Assembly (NCBI GenBank): GCA_964440605.1
Contig: CAYTSW010000163.1
Span: forward strand, 1-5,887
Direction of reading: 5' to 3'
DNA: 5,887 nucleotides
DNA from: CAYTSW01 sp964440605
Lineage (GTDB): Bacteria; Planctomycetota; Phycisphaerae; Phycisphaerales; UBA1924
A program made the translations under genes and the position numbers. The notes under the pieces were generated by a model that saw nothing but the letters and a program-made list of their open reading frames with translations, did no database searches and was not told the origin of the DNA. Positions 1-5,138 of this stretch are shown in pieces; position 1 is the first letter of the stretch; each line of letters starts with the position of its first letter.

Positions 1-438
1 CCAGCTGTCGGTGTAGTCCCAGACTTCGCCGTCGCCGTTCACGCCCGCGACGCCGAAGGTGTCGATAACCGAACCGCTCTCGTAGAGCAGCAGAGCATCG
101 TCGCCGTTGATCGAAGCGGCACCGAAGCTGTCCTGATTGGCGGCGAAACCGAAGACGCTCTGGAAGGCGGCGTTGTCGGTGGTGACGTAGTAGAAGTCGC
201 CGGCGTTGAGGGACACCGCGTCGAGGAACGACTCGGCAGCGCCGCCCGAGGGGTTGCCGTTGTTGGCCGACTCGATGCCGTAGATCGAGGCGTCGGCGAT
301 GAACGAGGTGGCGTAGAGCTCGATGGCTTTGGGCAGGCCGCCCGGAAGGTCGCCGTCGACGACACCCGTGATGATCAGGTTGGCGTTGGCGGCACCGGCG
401 AGCGCGACGACAGCGCCAGCAGCAATGGCAGTCTTCAT
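1..438 (-). CDS. Secreted protein with lamin-tail-like domain, 5' part only
   Basis: Reading leftward from an ATG at 438, the frame is open for 146 codons to the window edge, so the C-terminus is missing. Residues 1-19 form a signal peptide: MKTAIAAG, a hydrophobic Ala/Val/Leu core, and an ANA cleavage motif. The mature part begins with LIITGVVDG and continues with PKAIELY (36-42), YGIESANNG (53-61), FYYVTTDNAAFQSVFGF (82-98) and INGDDALLLYESG (110-122), ending at W146. This order of motifs resembles the lamin-tail-like (LTD) beta-sandwich domain found in many exported bacterial proteins, including extracellular nucleases; that link is from memory of the family. The start is supported by AAGGGAAGA six bases upstream and by the signal peptide beginning directly at this Met. 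Whether a catalytic domain or a sorting tail follows cannot be seen. Export is confident, the LTD assignment moderate, and the function unknown. Confidence 0.85.
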   Translation of the reverse strand, partial: MKTAIAAGAVVALAGAANANLIITGVVDGDLPGGLPKAIELYATSFIADASIYGIESANNGNPSGGAAESFLDAVSLNAGDFYYVTTDNAAFQSVFGFAANQDSFGAASINGDDALLLYESGSVIDTFGVAGVNGDGEVWDYTDSW

Positions 439-497
439 AACAGTTCTTCCCTTAAGTAAGTGTCCACCGAGGCGGACTGTCTCTCTCTCTGACAGAT
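439..497 (-). promoter_or_regulatory. Structured leader and RBS of the lamin-tail-like gene
   Basis: On the minus strand an SD-like AAGGGAAGA (445-453) lies 6 nt before the ATG. Just upstream is a hairpin with 6-bp arms at 462-467 and 472-477 (one G-U pair) and a 4-nt loop. Before that is an (AG)n tract (480-490) flanked by CTGTC and GACAG (491-495 and 477-481), so the purine run could sit in a 9-nt loop. The two hairpins share bases at 477 and could not both form fully. The same RBS element and a (GA)n tract recur before the gene starting at 1621. Regulation is inferred; the sequence elements are directly visible. Confidence 0.5.
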
Positions 498-532
498 CGC
501 GGCGAACCTACGCCGCGGGACGTGTTGCGCGG

Positions 533-560
533 ACAGTACACGCCCGACAACGATTCTCAA
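533..560 (-). promoter_or_regulatory. Candidate sigma-70-type promoter
   Basis: On the minus strand, TTGAGA (560 to 555) is followed after 16 bp by TACTGT (538 to 533), matching five of six and four of six bases of the housekeeping consensus. It would start transcription near 526 and give the lamin-tail-like gene a leader of roughly 90 nt containing the GA tract and hairpins. It lies downstream of the terminator of the preceding gene, which fits independent transcription. Chance matches are common, so this is a candidate only. Confidence 0.3.
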
Positions 561-571
561 GCCCGTCGGGC
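542..571. repeat. Inverted repeat, possible operator
   Basis: The perfect 7-bp arms GCCCGAC (542-548) and GTCGGGC (565-571) are separated by 16 bp, with centres 23 bp apart, about two helical turns. The repeat overlaps the -35 element and spacer of the candidate promoter at 533-560, where a repressor or activator dimer could bind. In DNA this GC-rich, 7-bp arms can arise by chance, and no second copy was found to support it. Confidence 0.25.
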
Positions 572-644
572 CCCGCTTGCGCGCATCTGCAACCCTGCTT
601 TACCAAACGTGAACATTCTGCACGGTCACCTGAGGGCAAACGAA

Positions 645-672
645 CCGAGGCCCGCACGGATGCGGGCCTCGG
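645..672 (-). terminator. Intrinsic terminator of the PEP-CTERM-like protein gene
   Basis: A perfect 12-bp GC-rich stem (645-656 with 661-672) closes a 4-nt loop, 64 nt past the stop codon at 737. On the minus strand it is followed by TTCGTTTG, a short and interrupted T-run. Position and stem strength fit rho-independent termination between the two exported-protein genes, although the U-tract is weak. Confidence 0.7.
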
Positions 673-736
673 CGTCAATCTTGAGGATGTCATTGACAGC
701 GTTGACAGGCAACGATGCCGCAGGTCACGCCCAGAA

Positions 737-1621
737 TCAGGCGCGACGGCGACGCAGACCGGCGAAGCCGGCGAGGCCGAGGAGGGCGGCGGCGCCGGGG
801 GTCGGCACGCCGGTGATGAGGATGTTGTCGAAGGCGGCGGCCTCGAAGGCGAAGTCGTCGACGTTCAGGCGGATCTCGAGGGTGTTGCCGCCGGCGGCGG
901 AGAAGACGCCGGTGGTGAAGGTGTCGAGGGCACCCGACTGGAGGGTGGACTTGTCGACGAAGGTGTTGGGGTCGATCGTTCCGGTGTCGGCGTTGAGCTT
1001 GGTGAGGCCGAAGATCGAGGAGCCCTCGAGGATGCCGGCGGAGTTCGAATCGGTGTTGCCGCTGTCCATCGTGCGGGGGAGGAAGCTGCCGTCGTTGGTG
1101 GAGGGGTCGAAGTTCACCGAACCGAGGTTGTTGTTGTCGAGGATGATGTCGAAGCTGAAGCTCTGCGAGGTGAAGCCACCGAAGGAGGTGCCGTCGGCGC
1201 TGGCGCCGACGTCGACGGAGAACTGGAGGTCGGTGAACCCGGAGACGTCGAAGCTCCACGTGGTGGAGAGGGGCTGCTCGTCGCGGAGGTCGGAGAAGCC
1301 GAAGAAGCGGTTGTCGGCGTTGCTGTTCTGGCCGAAGACGCCCTCCGCATCGGCCGTGAAGGCGCCGCCGGGGGAGAAAGTACCGCCAGAAACGTCGACC
1401 ACAGAGTCATCGGCGAGGCTGAAGGGCACGCCGGCGCCCTGGGGCCACGCGGCGATGGAGCCGACGCCGTAGGCGTCGCCGGGGCCGCCGTCGACGAACG
1501 TGGTCTGGCCGGAAACGCCGTTGAGGTTCAGGGCGCCGCCGTCGAAATCCTGACCGGCGACGGGGACCTGAGCGAACGCCGAACCGGCGAACGCAACGAC
1601 AGCAAATGCAGAAATCTTCAT
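737..1621 (-). CDS. Secreted protein with PEP-CTERM-like sorting tail
   Basis: This 294-aa protein has a signal peptide at 1-17 (MKISAF, hydrophobic core, AFA cleavage motif) and a C-terminal sorting signal: VPTPG at 272-276, a hydrophobic Ala/Leu/Gly segment at 277-289, RRRR at 290-293 and a final Ala. This is the PEP-CTERM layout, with VPTPG in place of the usual VPEPS, as I recall from Phycisphaerae proteins. In that family an exosortase cleaves the tail after export and the protein goes to the cell surface or matrix. The body (20-270) is rich in Asp, Gly, Ser and Phe with alternating hydrophobic residues and ends in FDNILITG (264-271), suggesting a beta-sandwich; no catalytic motif is recognisable. 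The frame stays open upstream to 1699, but Met1621 is preferred because AAGGGAAGA lies 5 nt before it and the signal peptide starts there. The ligand and role are unknown. Confidence 0.88.
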   Translation of the reverse strand: MKISAFAVVAFAGSAFAQVPVAGQDFDGGALNLNGVSGQTTFVDGGPGDAYGVGSIAAWPQGAGVPFSLADDSVVDVSGGTFSPGGAFTADAEGVFGQNSNADNRFFGFSDLRDEQPLSTTWSFDVSGFTDLQFSVDVGASADGTSFGGFTSQSFSFDIILDNNNLGSVNFDPSTNDGSFLPRTMDSGNTDSNSAGILEGSSIFGLTKLNADTGTIDPNTFVDKSTLQSGALDTFTTGVFSAAGGNTLEIRLNVDDFAFEAAAFDNILITGVPTPGAAALLGLAGFAGLRRRRA

Positions 1622-1747
1622 TGGAATCTTCCCTTTCGAAAACTCTCTCTCAACGCGGGGCACTGCGCCCCGCGACGTGTGTCTGAAACAAGCTCTCACC
1701 CCGGGTCACCGGTCGCATCAGGGGAATCTCTCTCCTCCCGCTGATGC
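1622..1747 (-). promoter_or_regulatory. Structured leader with GA tracts and RBS
   Basis: On the minus strand AAGGGAAGA (1627-1635) lies 5 nt before the ATG. Upstream follow a (GA)n tract (1643-1651), a hairpin with perfect 8-bp arms at 1654-1661 and 1667-1674 and a 5-nt loop, and a larger hairpin. The larger one has outer arms of 7 bp (1715-1721 with 1741-1747), one bulged base at 1740 and inner arms of 4 bp (1722-1725 with 1736-1739). Its 10-nt loop reads GGAGAGAGAT on the minus strand. GGA in a loop is the kind of site CsrA/RsmA proteins bind, but no such protein is known here. The structures are visible; that they are transcribed and regulatory is inferred. Confidence 0.45.
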
Positions 1748-1923
1748 ACCGATGCCCCGCCCGAGGGTCGAGCCGCCGCGAGAGTAGGTCCTCCGCCCGC
1801 GATCACGAGCCCGCGACACCCTTCTCAGCGCGATCTACACGCGATTTTGCGTTGCCTTAACCACACCCCTCAGGACGACCCGCCAGCGATGTCAAGCTGG
1901 GTAAGGCCGATCTGCACGCCCGC
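1748..1923. other. Intergenic remainder between the exoribonuclease and PEP-CTERM-like genes
   Basis: No coding frame with a plausible start is seen here. On the minus strand a weak promoter-like pair, TTAAGG (1860 to 1855), 17 bp, TAGATC (1837 to 1832), could drive the PEP-CTERM-like gene with a leader of about 200 nt. It matches only three and four of the six consensus bases. A small hairpin with 6-bp arms (1919-1924 and 1931-1936) overlaps the stop codon of the exoribonuclease gene but has no T-run after it. A clear terminator for that gene is therefore missing, and readthrough into the next gene is possible. Confidence 0.35.
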
Positions 1924-2919
1924 TCAAGCCAGCGGGTCGGGCCGGAACAGCCGCGTCCCCAGCGCCCACTGGCGCTCCGTGAAGTTGCCTCCCAGATCCG
2001 CGTTCGGGCCCTCGTCCGGGCGGGCGGCGTCCAGCGCGATCGCCGTCCGCGCATCCAAGTTGTCCAAGAGCGCCACCAGCACCGCCTCCGGCGTCGAGGG
2101 CACCTTCGCCGCCCCGTACTCCGGCTCGGTGTGGTGCGACAGGATGATGTGCTGGAGCACCGTCAGCGTCTTGGCCGGCAGGCGCACACCCTTGACCGCC
2201 ATCAACTGCTGCGCCTTGTCGTGCAGCATGATCGCCCCCTCGACGATGTGCCCCACCAGCTCGCCGCGGTCCGTGTACGAGAACGCCCCGCTCCAGCTCA
2301 GCTCACGCGTCTTGCCCAAATCGTGCAGGAACAGCCCCGTCACCACGATGTCTCGGTTGATCTTCGGATACAGCGGGCAGATGACGTTCGCCAGGTTGCA
2401 CAGTTGCAGCGTGTGCTCGAGCAGGCCGCCGATGAAGGCGTGGTGCATCTGCTTCGCCGCCGGCGCCGCGCAGAACGCCGCCATCAGGTCGGCGTCTTCC
2501 AAGTACAGCTCGACAAGCGCCTTGATCGCCGGGTGCTCGAGCGTGCCGAGCAGTGCGCGCAGCTCGTCGAACATCTCCGGGATGGGCCGGCTCGATGAAG
2601 GCAGCAACTCCGCCAAGTCCTCATCCGTCGGCTCGTATGGCTCGATCCGATCCACGATCAACTGGAGTTCACCCTGGTAGGGCTGCGTCTGGCCCTCGAC
2701 GTACACGAACCCGTCCGTCGGCAGCCGCTTGAACGCCTCGGGGTCCATCTTCCACCGCCGCGCCGGGACCTGACCCGTCTTATCGCCCAGCAGGCACCGC
2801 AGGAACGGGTCGCCGTTCTTCGTCACGCCGAGCTGCGCGTTGGCGATGGAGAACGTGCCGCTGAACCGGGCGTTGAGCTGAAGCGTGGCGATGTACGAAC
2901 GGGCGGGGGCCTGAGTCAT
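1924..2919 (-). CDS. yhaM: YhaM-type 3'-5' exoribonuclease (OB-fold plus HD domain)
   Basis: This 331-aa protein matches the two-domain plan of YhaM, about 314 aa in Bacillus. The N-terminal OB-fold (about 12-95) contains VTKNGDPFLRCLLGDKTG (32-49), the typical nucleic-acid-binding strand pair. The HD phosphohydrolase domain (about 155-295) has MHHAFIGGLLEHT (158-170), the metal-binding LHDLGK (198-203, H199 and D200), GHIVEG (223-228), ILSHH (259-263) and LDNLDA (285-290), so all expected metal ligands are present. YhaM enzymes are cytoplasmic, divalent-metal-dependent nucleases that shorten RNA and single-stranded DNA from the 3' end. The ATG at 2919 is preceded by GAGG at SD distance. The gene is divergent from the small membrane-protein gene, 73 bp away. 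The family call is strong; the exact substrate is inferred. Confidence 0.92.
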   Translation of the reverse strand: MTQAPARSYIATLQLNARFSGTFSIANAQLGVTKNGDPFLRCLLGDKTGQVPARRWKMDPEAFKRLPTDGFVYVEGQTQPYQGELQLIVDRIEPYEPTDEDLAELLPSSSRPIPEMFDELRALLGTLEHPAIKALVELYLEDADLMAAFCAAPAAKQMHHAFIGGLLEHTLQLCNLANVICPLYPKINRDIVVTGLFLHDLGKTRELSWSGAFSYTDRGELVGHIVEGAIMLHDKAQQLMAVKGVRLPAKTLTVLQHIILSHHTEPEYGAAKVPSTPEAVLVALLDNLDARTAIALDAARPDEGPNADLGGNFTERQWALGTRLFRPDPLA

Positions 2920-2955
2920 GGGCGACCTCGTCGGATGGTGAGCGGGTGAACGCCC

Positions 2956-2984
2956 ATCCTAGCCCGAGCCCACGCGCGGCTAAA
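2956..2984 (-). promoter_or_regulatory. Candidate promoter of the exoribonuclease gene
   Basis: On the minus strand TTTAGC (2984 to 2979) is followed after 17 bp by TAGGAT (2961 to 2956), 36 nt before the ATG at 2919. The -10 match is four of six bases and the -35 match only three. It sits in the short divergent region, where some promoter is expected, but the sequence support is weak. Confidence 0.25.
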
Positions 2985-2992
2985 GTCCACCC

Positions 2993-3361
2993 ATGGCGGA
3001 CGAACCACGACAAGGCGAGGGTCTCGAACGCCGGCCGCCCGCCGTCTCCGGACCCATCGTCGGCGCTGCCCCCGGCGGTCCGGGAGACGATCCCGATGCC
3101 CCCGAAGAGCGCTCCTTCCCCGACGTGGTCCTGGGCGGACCAGGCTTCATCGCCCTGCTCTTCGTCAGCCTCGGGCCTCGGTCATCGCTCGGCGAGGGCT
3201 TCGGCGGCCTGCTGATCATCCTCGGCGCGGCGGTCGTCGCCGCGATCTGCTTCGGCGTGCTCGCGAGCCGGTCGCGCACTCCCAACACCCGGACGATCTT
3301 CGCCCTGCTCGCCATGCTCGGCCCGTCGATGTTCGTCTTCTCCCTCATGGGGCGTCTCTGA
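2993..3361 (+). CDS. Small putative membrane protein of unknown function
   Basis: This 122-aa frame is the only convincing plus-strand gene. The N-terminal 43 residues are polar and rich in Pro, Gly, Asp and Glu, probably disordered. Three hydrophobic stretches follow: about 45-60 (ending IALLFVSL), 70-91 (containing GGLLIILGAAVVAAICFG) and 101-118 (IFALLAMLGPSMFVFSLM), then GRL. Third codon positions are strongly G/C throughout, as in real genes of this genome. The start is fixed by an in-frame TAA at 2981-2983, only 12 bases before the ATG, with no other Met before the hydrophobic part. No Shine-Dalgarno sequence is visible. It is divergent from the exoribonuclease gene and ends 17 bp from the flagellin stop. 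I do not recognise a family; topology and function are unknown, and it could be a taxon-restricted inner-membrane protein. Confidence 0.68.
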   Translation: MADEPRQGEGLERRPPAVSGPIVGAAPGGPGDDPDAPEERSFPDVVLGGPGFIALLFVSLGPRSSLGEGFGGLLIILGAAVVAAICFGVLASRSRTPNTRTIFALLAMLGPSMFVFSLMGRL

Positions 3362-3378
3362 GCGACGCGCGCACGGGA

Positions 3379-4950
3379 TCAGCCGAGGAGCTGAAGCACG
3401 TTCTGCGGCGAGCTGTTGGCGATCGCCAGCGTCGAGATGCTGCTCGACTGAAGCGTCTGCGCCTGCGTCAGCCGCGAAGTCTCGCTCGCGAAGTCGGTAT
3501 CGCGGATGGCGCTCTCGGCGGCCGTCGTGTTCTCGAACGCCACGCTCAGCGAGTTGATCGTCGCGCCGATGGTGTTCTTCTGGAAGGCCCCCAGCCGCCC
3601 ACGCAGCCCGCTCAGCTCGCGGATCGATTTCTCGATGACCCGCTGCGCATCGTTCAGGTTGCCATCCACGACGTTGAGGTCGCGCCCCGAAGCGAGATCC
3701 TGCAAGTGGTAGATCGTCTCTGAGCCGGGCGCGAACGACGTCGTGCGTCCGATCGACCGCGCCGCGACATTCTGGATCCCCAGCGATACTTTGCCGCCCA
3801 CGTCGACGCGCGAGGCGAGTTGGAAGTCGGCCCCGCCGCCGTCGATGGTGAACGCCTGGATCGCGCCCAGTCGCGCCGCGTTGGCCCCCGATCCTGCCGG
3901 GTCCCAACGCAGATCGATCTCGACATCGAGGAAGTCGGTCGAGATCTGGGCGACCGTCCCGCGCGTGGTCGCGCGGATGCCGTTGATCACCGCCTCCACG
4001 TCCTGCCCCTCGTCGGTCGTCGCGTTGTTGGCCCCCGCGAAGGTGAACGCCGGCGTGGCTTGCGAGCTGAGGGCGTCGCCTGGATCGAAGCGGTAGAGCC
4101 CGATGTTCCCCGCCGTACCAATCGACCCGTCGTCGACGACCGCGACCGAGACAAACTGCTCGGAGCCGAACTCCGTCGACTCCACGCGGATACCCGTGCC
4201 CGACACCACCGCCGAGACGCCCGTGACCGACGTGAAGCTGTTGATCGCGCCGACGATGCTCGCCAGTGACGTCCCCGAGGAGAAGCTCAGCTCGCGCGAC
4301 CCGAGCGGGCCATCGAGCTCGAAGACGAACTGCTCGCTGCGCCCATCGTCGGCGCCCGCGCCGCCGAGGTTCAAATCCGCACCGCCGAAGGACAGGAAGA
4401 ACCCCGCGGTCTGCGCCGAAGCGACGACGACCACGTCGACATCCCGCGTCTCGCCGAAGTCGAGCTTCGCGCCGCGGACCTGGAAGTCGTCCACGACCGC
4501 CGAGACGCGATCCGTCACGTAGTCGAGGTTCCCGTTGAGCAGCTTGATGCCCTGGAAGCTGGTCGCCGACGCCAAGCGATCGATCGTCTGGAGGATGGAG
4601 TCGATCTGGAGCTGATTGGCGTCCTTCTCTTCGCGTGAGAGCGCCGCTTCGTTGGCGGTCTGCGTCACGAGCCCCTGCAACTCGGTCAGCAGGTTGGACA
4701 CCTCTTGCAGCCCGCCCTCGGCGATGTTGACGAGCTGGTCCGCCCGCTCGGCGTTCTTGATCGCGCTCTCGATGCCCCCGATCTCCGACCGCAGATTCTC
4801 CGACGCGATCAGCCCCGCAGGGTCGTCCTTGCCGCGGTTGATCCGCAGGCCCGTGGACAACCGCTCGAGCGACGTGTCGAGATTGACGCTGTTGCTCCGC
4901 AGGTTGCGCTGAGCGATCAGCGACGGGACGTTGGTGTTGATGCGTGTCAT
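3379..4950 (-). CDS. fliC: Flagellin, complete, with enlarged central domain
   Basis: This 523-aa protein is the flagellar filament subunit. The N-terminal D0/D1 region (1-140) is canonical: MTRINTNVPSLIAQRNL, LERLSTGLRINRGKDDPAGL (28-47), AIKNAERADQLVNIAEGGL (63-81), and FQGIKLLNG (132-140). The C-terminal region (about 431-523) has NTIGATINSL (459-468), AESAIRDTDFASET (478-491), and ends NVLQLLG. The insert (141-430), presumably surface-exposed, is large. It contains a Flagellin_IN-like segment (about 218-270, core ASIVGAINSFTSVTGVSA) and a block shared with the neighbouring paralog (GQDVEAVINGIRATTRGT, FTIDGGGADFQLASRVDVGG). No cysteine is present. An SD-like GGAG lies about 8 nt before the ATG. 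Flagellins lack a signal peptide and leave through the flagellar type III apparatus. The strong terminator upstream suggests its own promoter (see 4981-4995). Confidence 0.96.
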   Translation of the reverse strand: MTRINTNVPSLIAQRNLRSNSVNLDTSLERLSTGLRINRGKDDPAGLIASENLRSEIGGIESAIKNAERADQLVNIAEGGLQEVSNLLTELQGLVTQTANEAALSREEKDANQLQIDSILQTIDRLASATSFQGIKLLNGNLDYVTDRVSAVVDDFQVRGAKLDFGETRDVDVVVVASAQTAGFFLSFGGADLNLGGAGADDGRSEQFVFELDGPLGSRELSFSSGTSLASIVGAINSFTSVTGVSAVVSGTGIRVESTEFGSEQFVSVAVVDDGSIGTAGNIGLYRFDPGDALSSQATPAFTFAGANNATTDEGQDVEAVINGIRATTRGTVAQISTDFLDVEIDLRWDPAGSGANAARLGAIQAFTIDGGGADFQLASRVDVGGKVSLGIQNVAARSIGRTTSFAPGSETIYHLQDLASGRDLNVVDGNLNDAQRVIEKSIRELSGLRGRLGAFQKNTIGATINSLSVAFENTTAAESAIRDTDFASETSRLTQAQTLQSSSISTLAIANSSPQNVLQLLG

Positions 4951-4980
4951 CGGGACGCTCCGGCGCGACCGCTACAGGCG

Positions 4981-4995
4981 GCACAACCGGAGCCA
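4981..4995 (-). promoter_or_regulatory. Candidate sigma-54 (RpoN) promoter of the flagellin gene
   Basis: The minus strand reads TGGCTCCGGTTGTGC, against the -24/-12 consensus TGGCAC-N5-TTGC: eight of ten defined bases match, and GG and GC are spaced by exactly 10. Transcription would start near 4970, giving a leader of about 20 nt that keeps the SD-like GGAG. Many bacteria use sigma-54 for flagellar genes, which makes this plausible. No enhancer site was identified and the match was found by eye. Confidence 0.45.
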
Positions 4996-5071
4996 TCGAC
5001 CCAGACGGACCGAGGGATGAGCGCATCACCGCTCGAACGCCCGAGAATCACCACGCTCCAACCTCAAAACA

Positions 5072-5101
5072 CCCCGGGCCGGGGAGAATCCCGGCCCGGG
5101 G
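5072..5101 (-). terminator. Strong intrinsic terminator of the second flagellin gene
   Basis: A perfect 12-bp, all-G/C stem (5072-5083 with 5090-5101) closes a 6-nt loop and is followed on the minus strand by TGTTTTGAGG, a T-run right after the stem. It lies 38 nt past the stop codon at 5139. A smaller 6-bp hairpin (5118-5123 with 5127-5132) sits between the stop and this stem. It separates transcription of the two flagellin genes. Confidence 0.88.
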
Positions 5102-5138
5102 CGCCTGTGCTCGATCGTCGGGCTCAGCCCGATCGGCC

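Noticed and set aside
693..708. Two TTGACAG copies resembling plus-strand -35 boxes
   Set aside because: No -10 element at a proper distance and no plus-strand gene downstream; they lie just past the stop of a minus-strand gene.
323..1744. 473-codon open frame on the plus strand across both exported-protein genes
   Set aside because: It is antisense to two proteins with clear signal peptides and a sorting tail. Its translation is low-complexity Gly/Glu/Val/Ala-rich and crosses a terminator and two leaders. Long antisense frames are expected in DNA this GC-rich.
1883..1900. Small hairpin with 5-bp arms after the exoribonuclease gene, considered as its terminator
   Set aside because: Short stem and no T-run after it on the minus strand.
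1847..2680. 277-codon plus-strand frame antisense to the exoribonuclease gene
   Set aside because: Ser/Arg-rich translation with no domain, opposite a gene with an intact catalytic motif set.
2980..3348. 122-codon minus-strand frame opposite the small membrane-protein gene
   Set aside because: Same length class as the plus-strand frame, but its translation is basic and Pro/Ser-rich without hydrophobic segments. The plus frame has G/C-rich third positions and membrane segments, so it is the better choice.
3182..5029. 615-codon open frame on the minus strand
   Set aside because: It is an out-of-frame shadow of the flagellin gene: Arg-rich, domain-free, and overlapping both the flagellin and the small membrane-protein gene.
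4996..5040. Sigma-28-like GTCGATGG on the minus strand and an imperfect inverted repeat (5011-5035) before the flagellin gene
   Set aside because: No TAAA-type -35 at the required spacing, and the inverted repeat has only 4-bp arms with uneven gaps.
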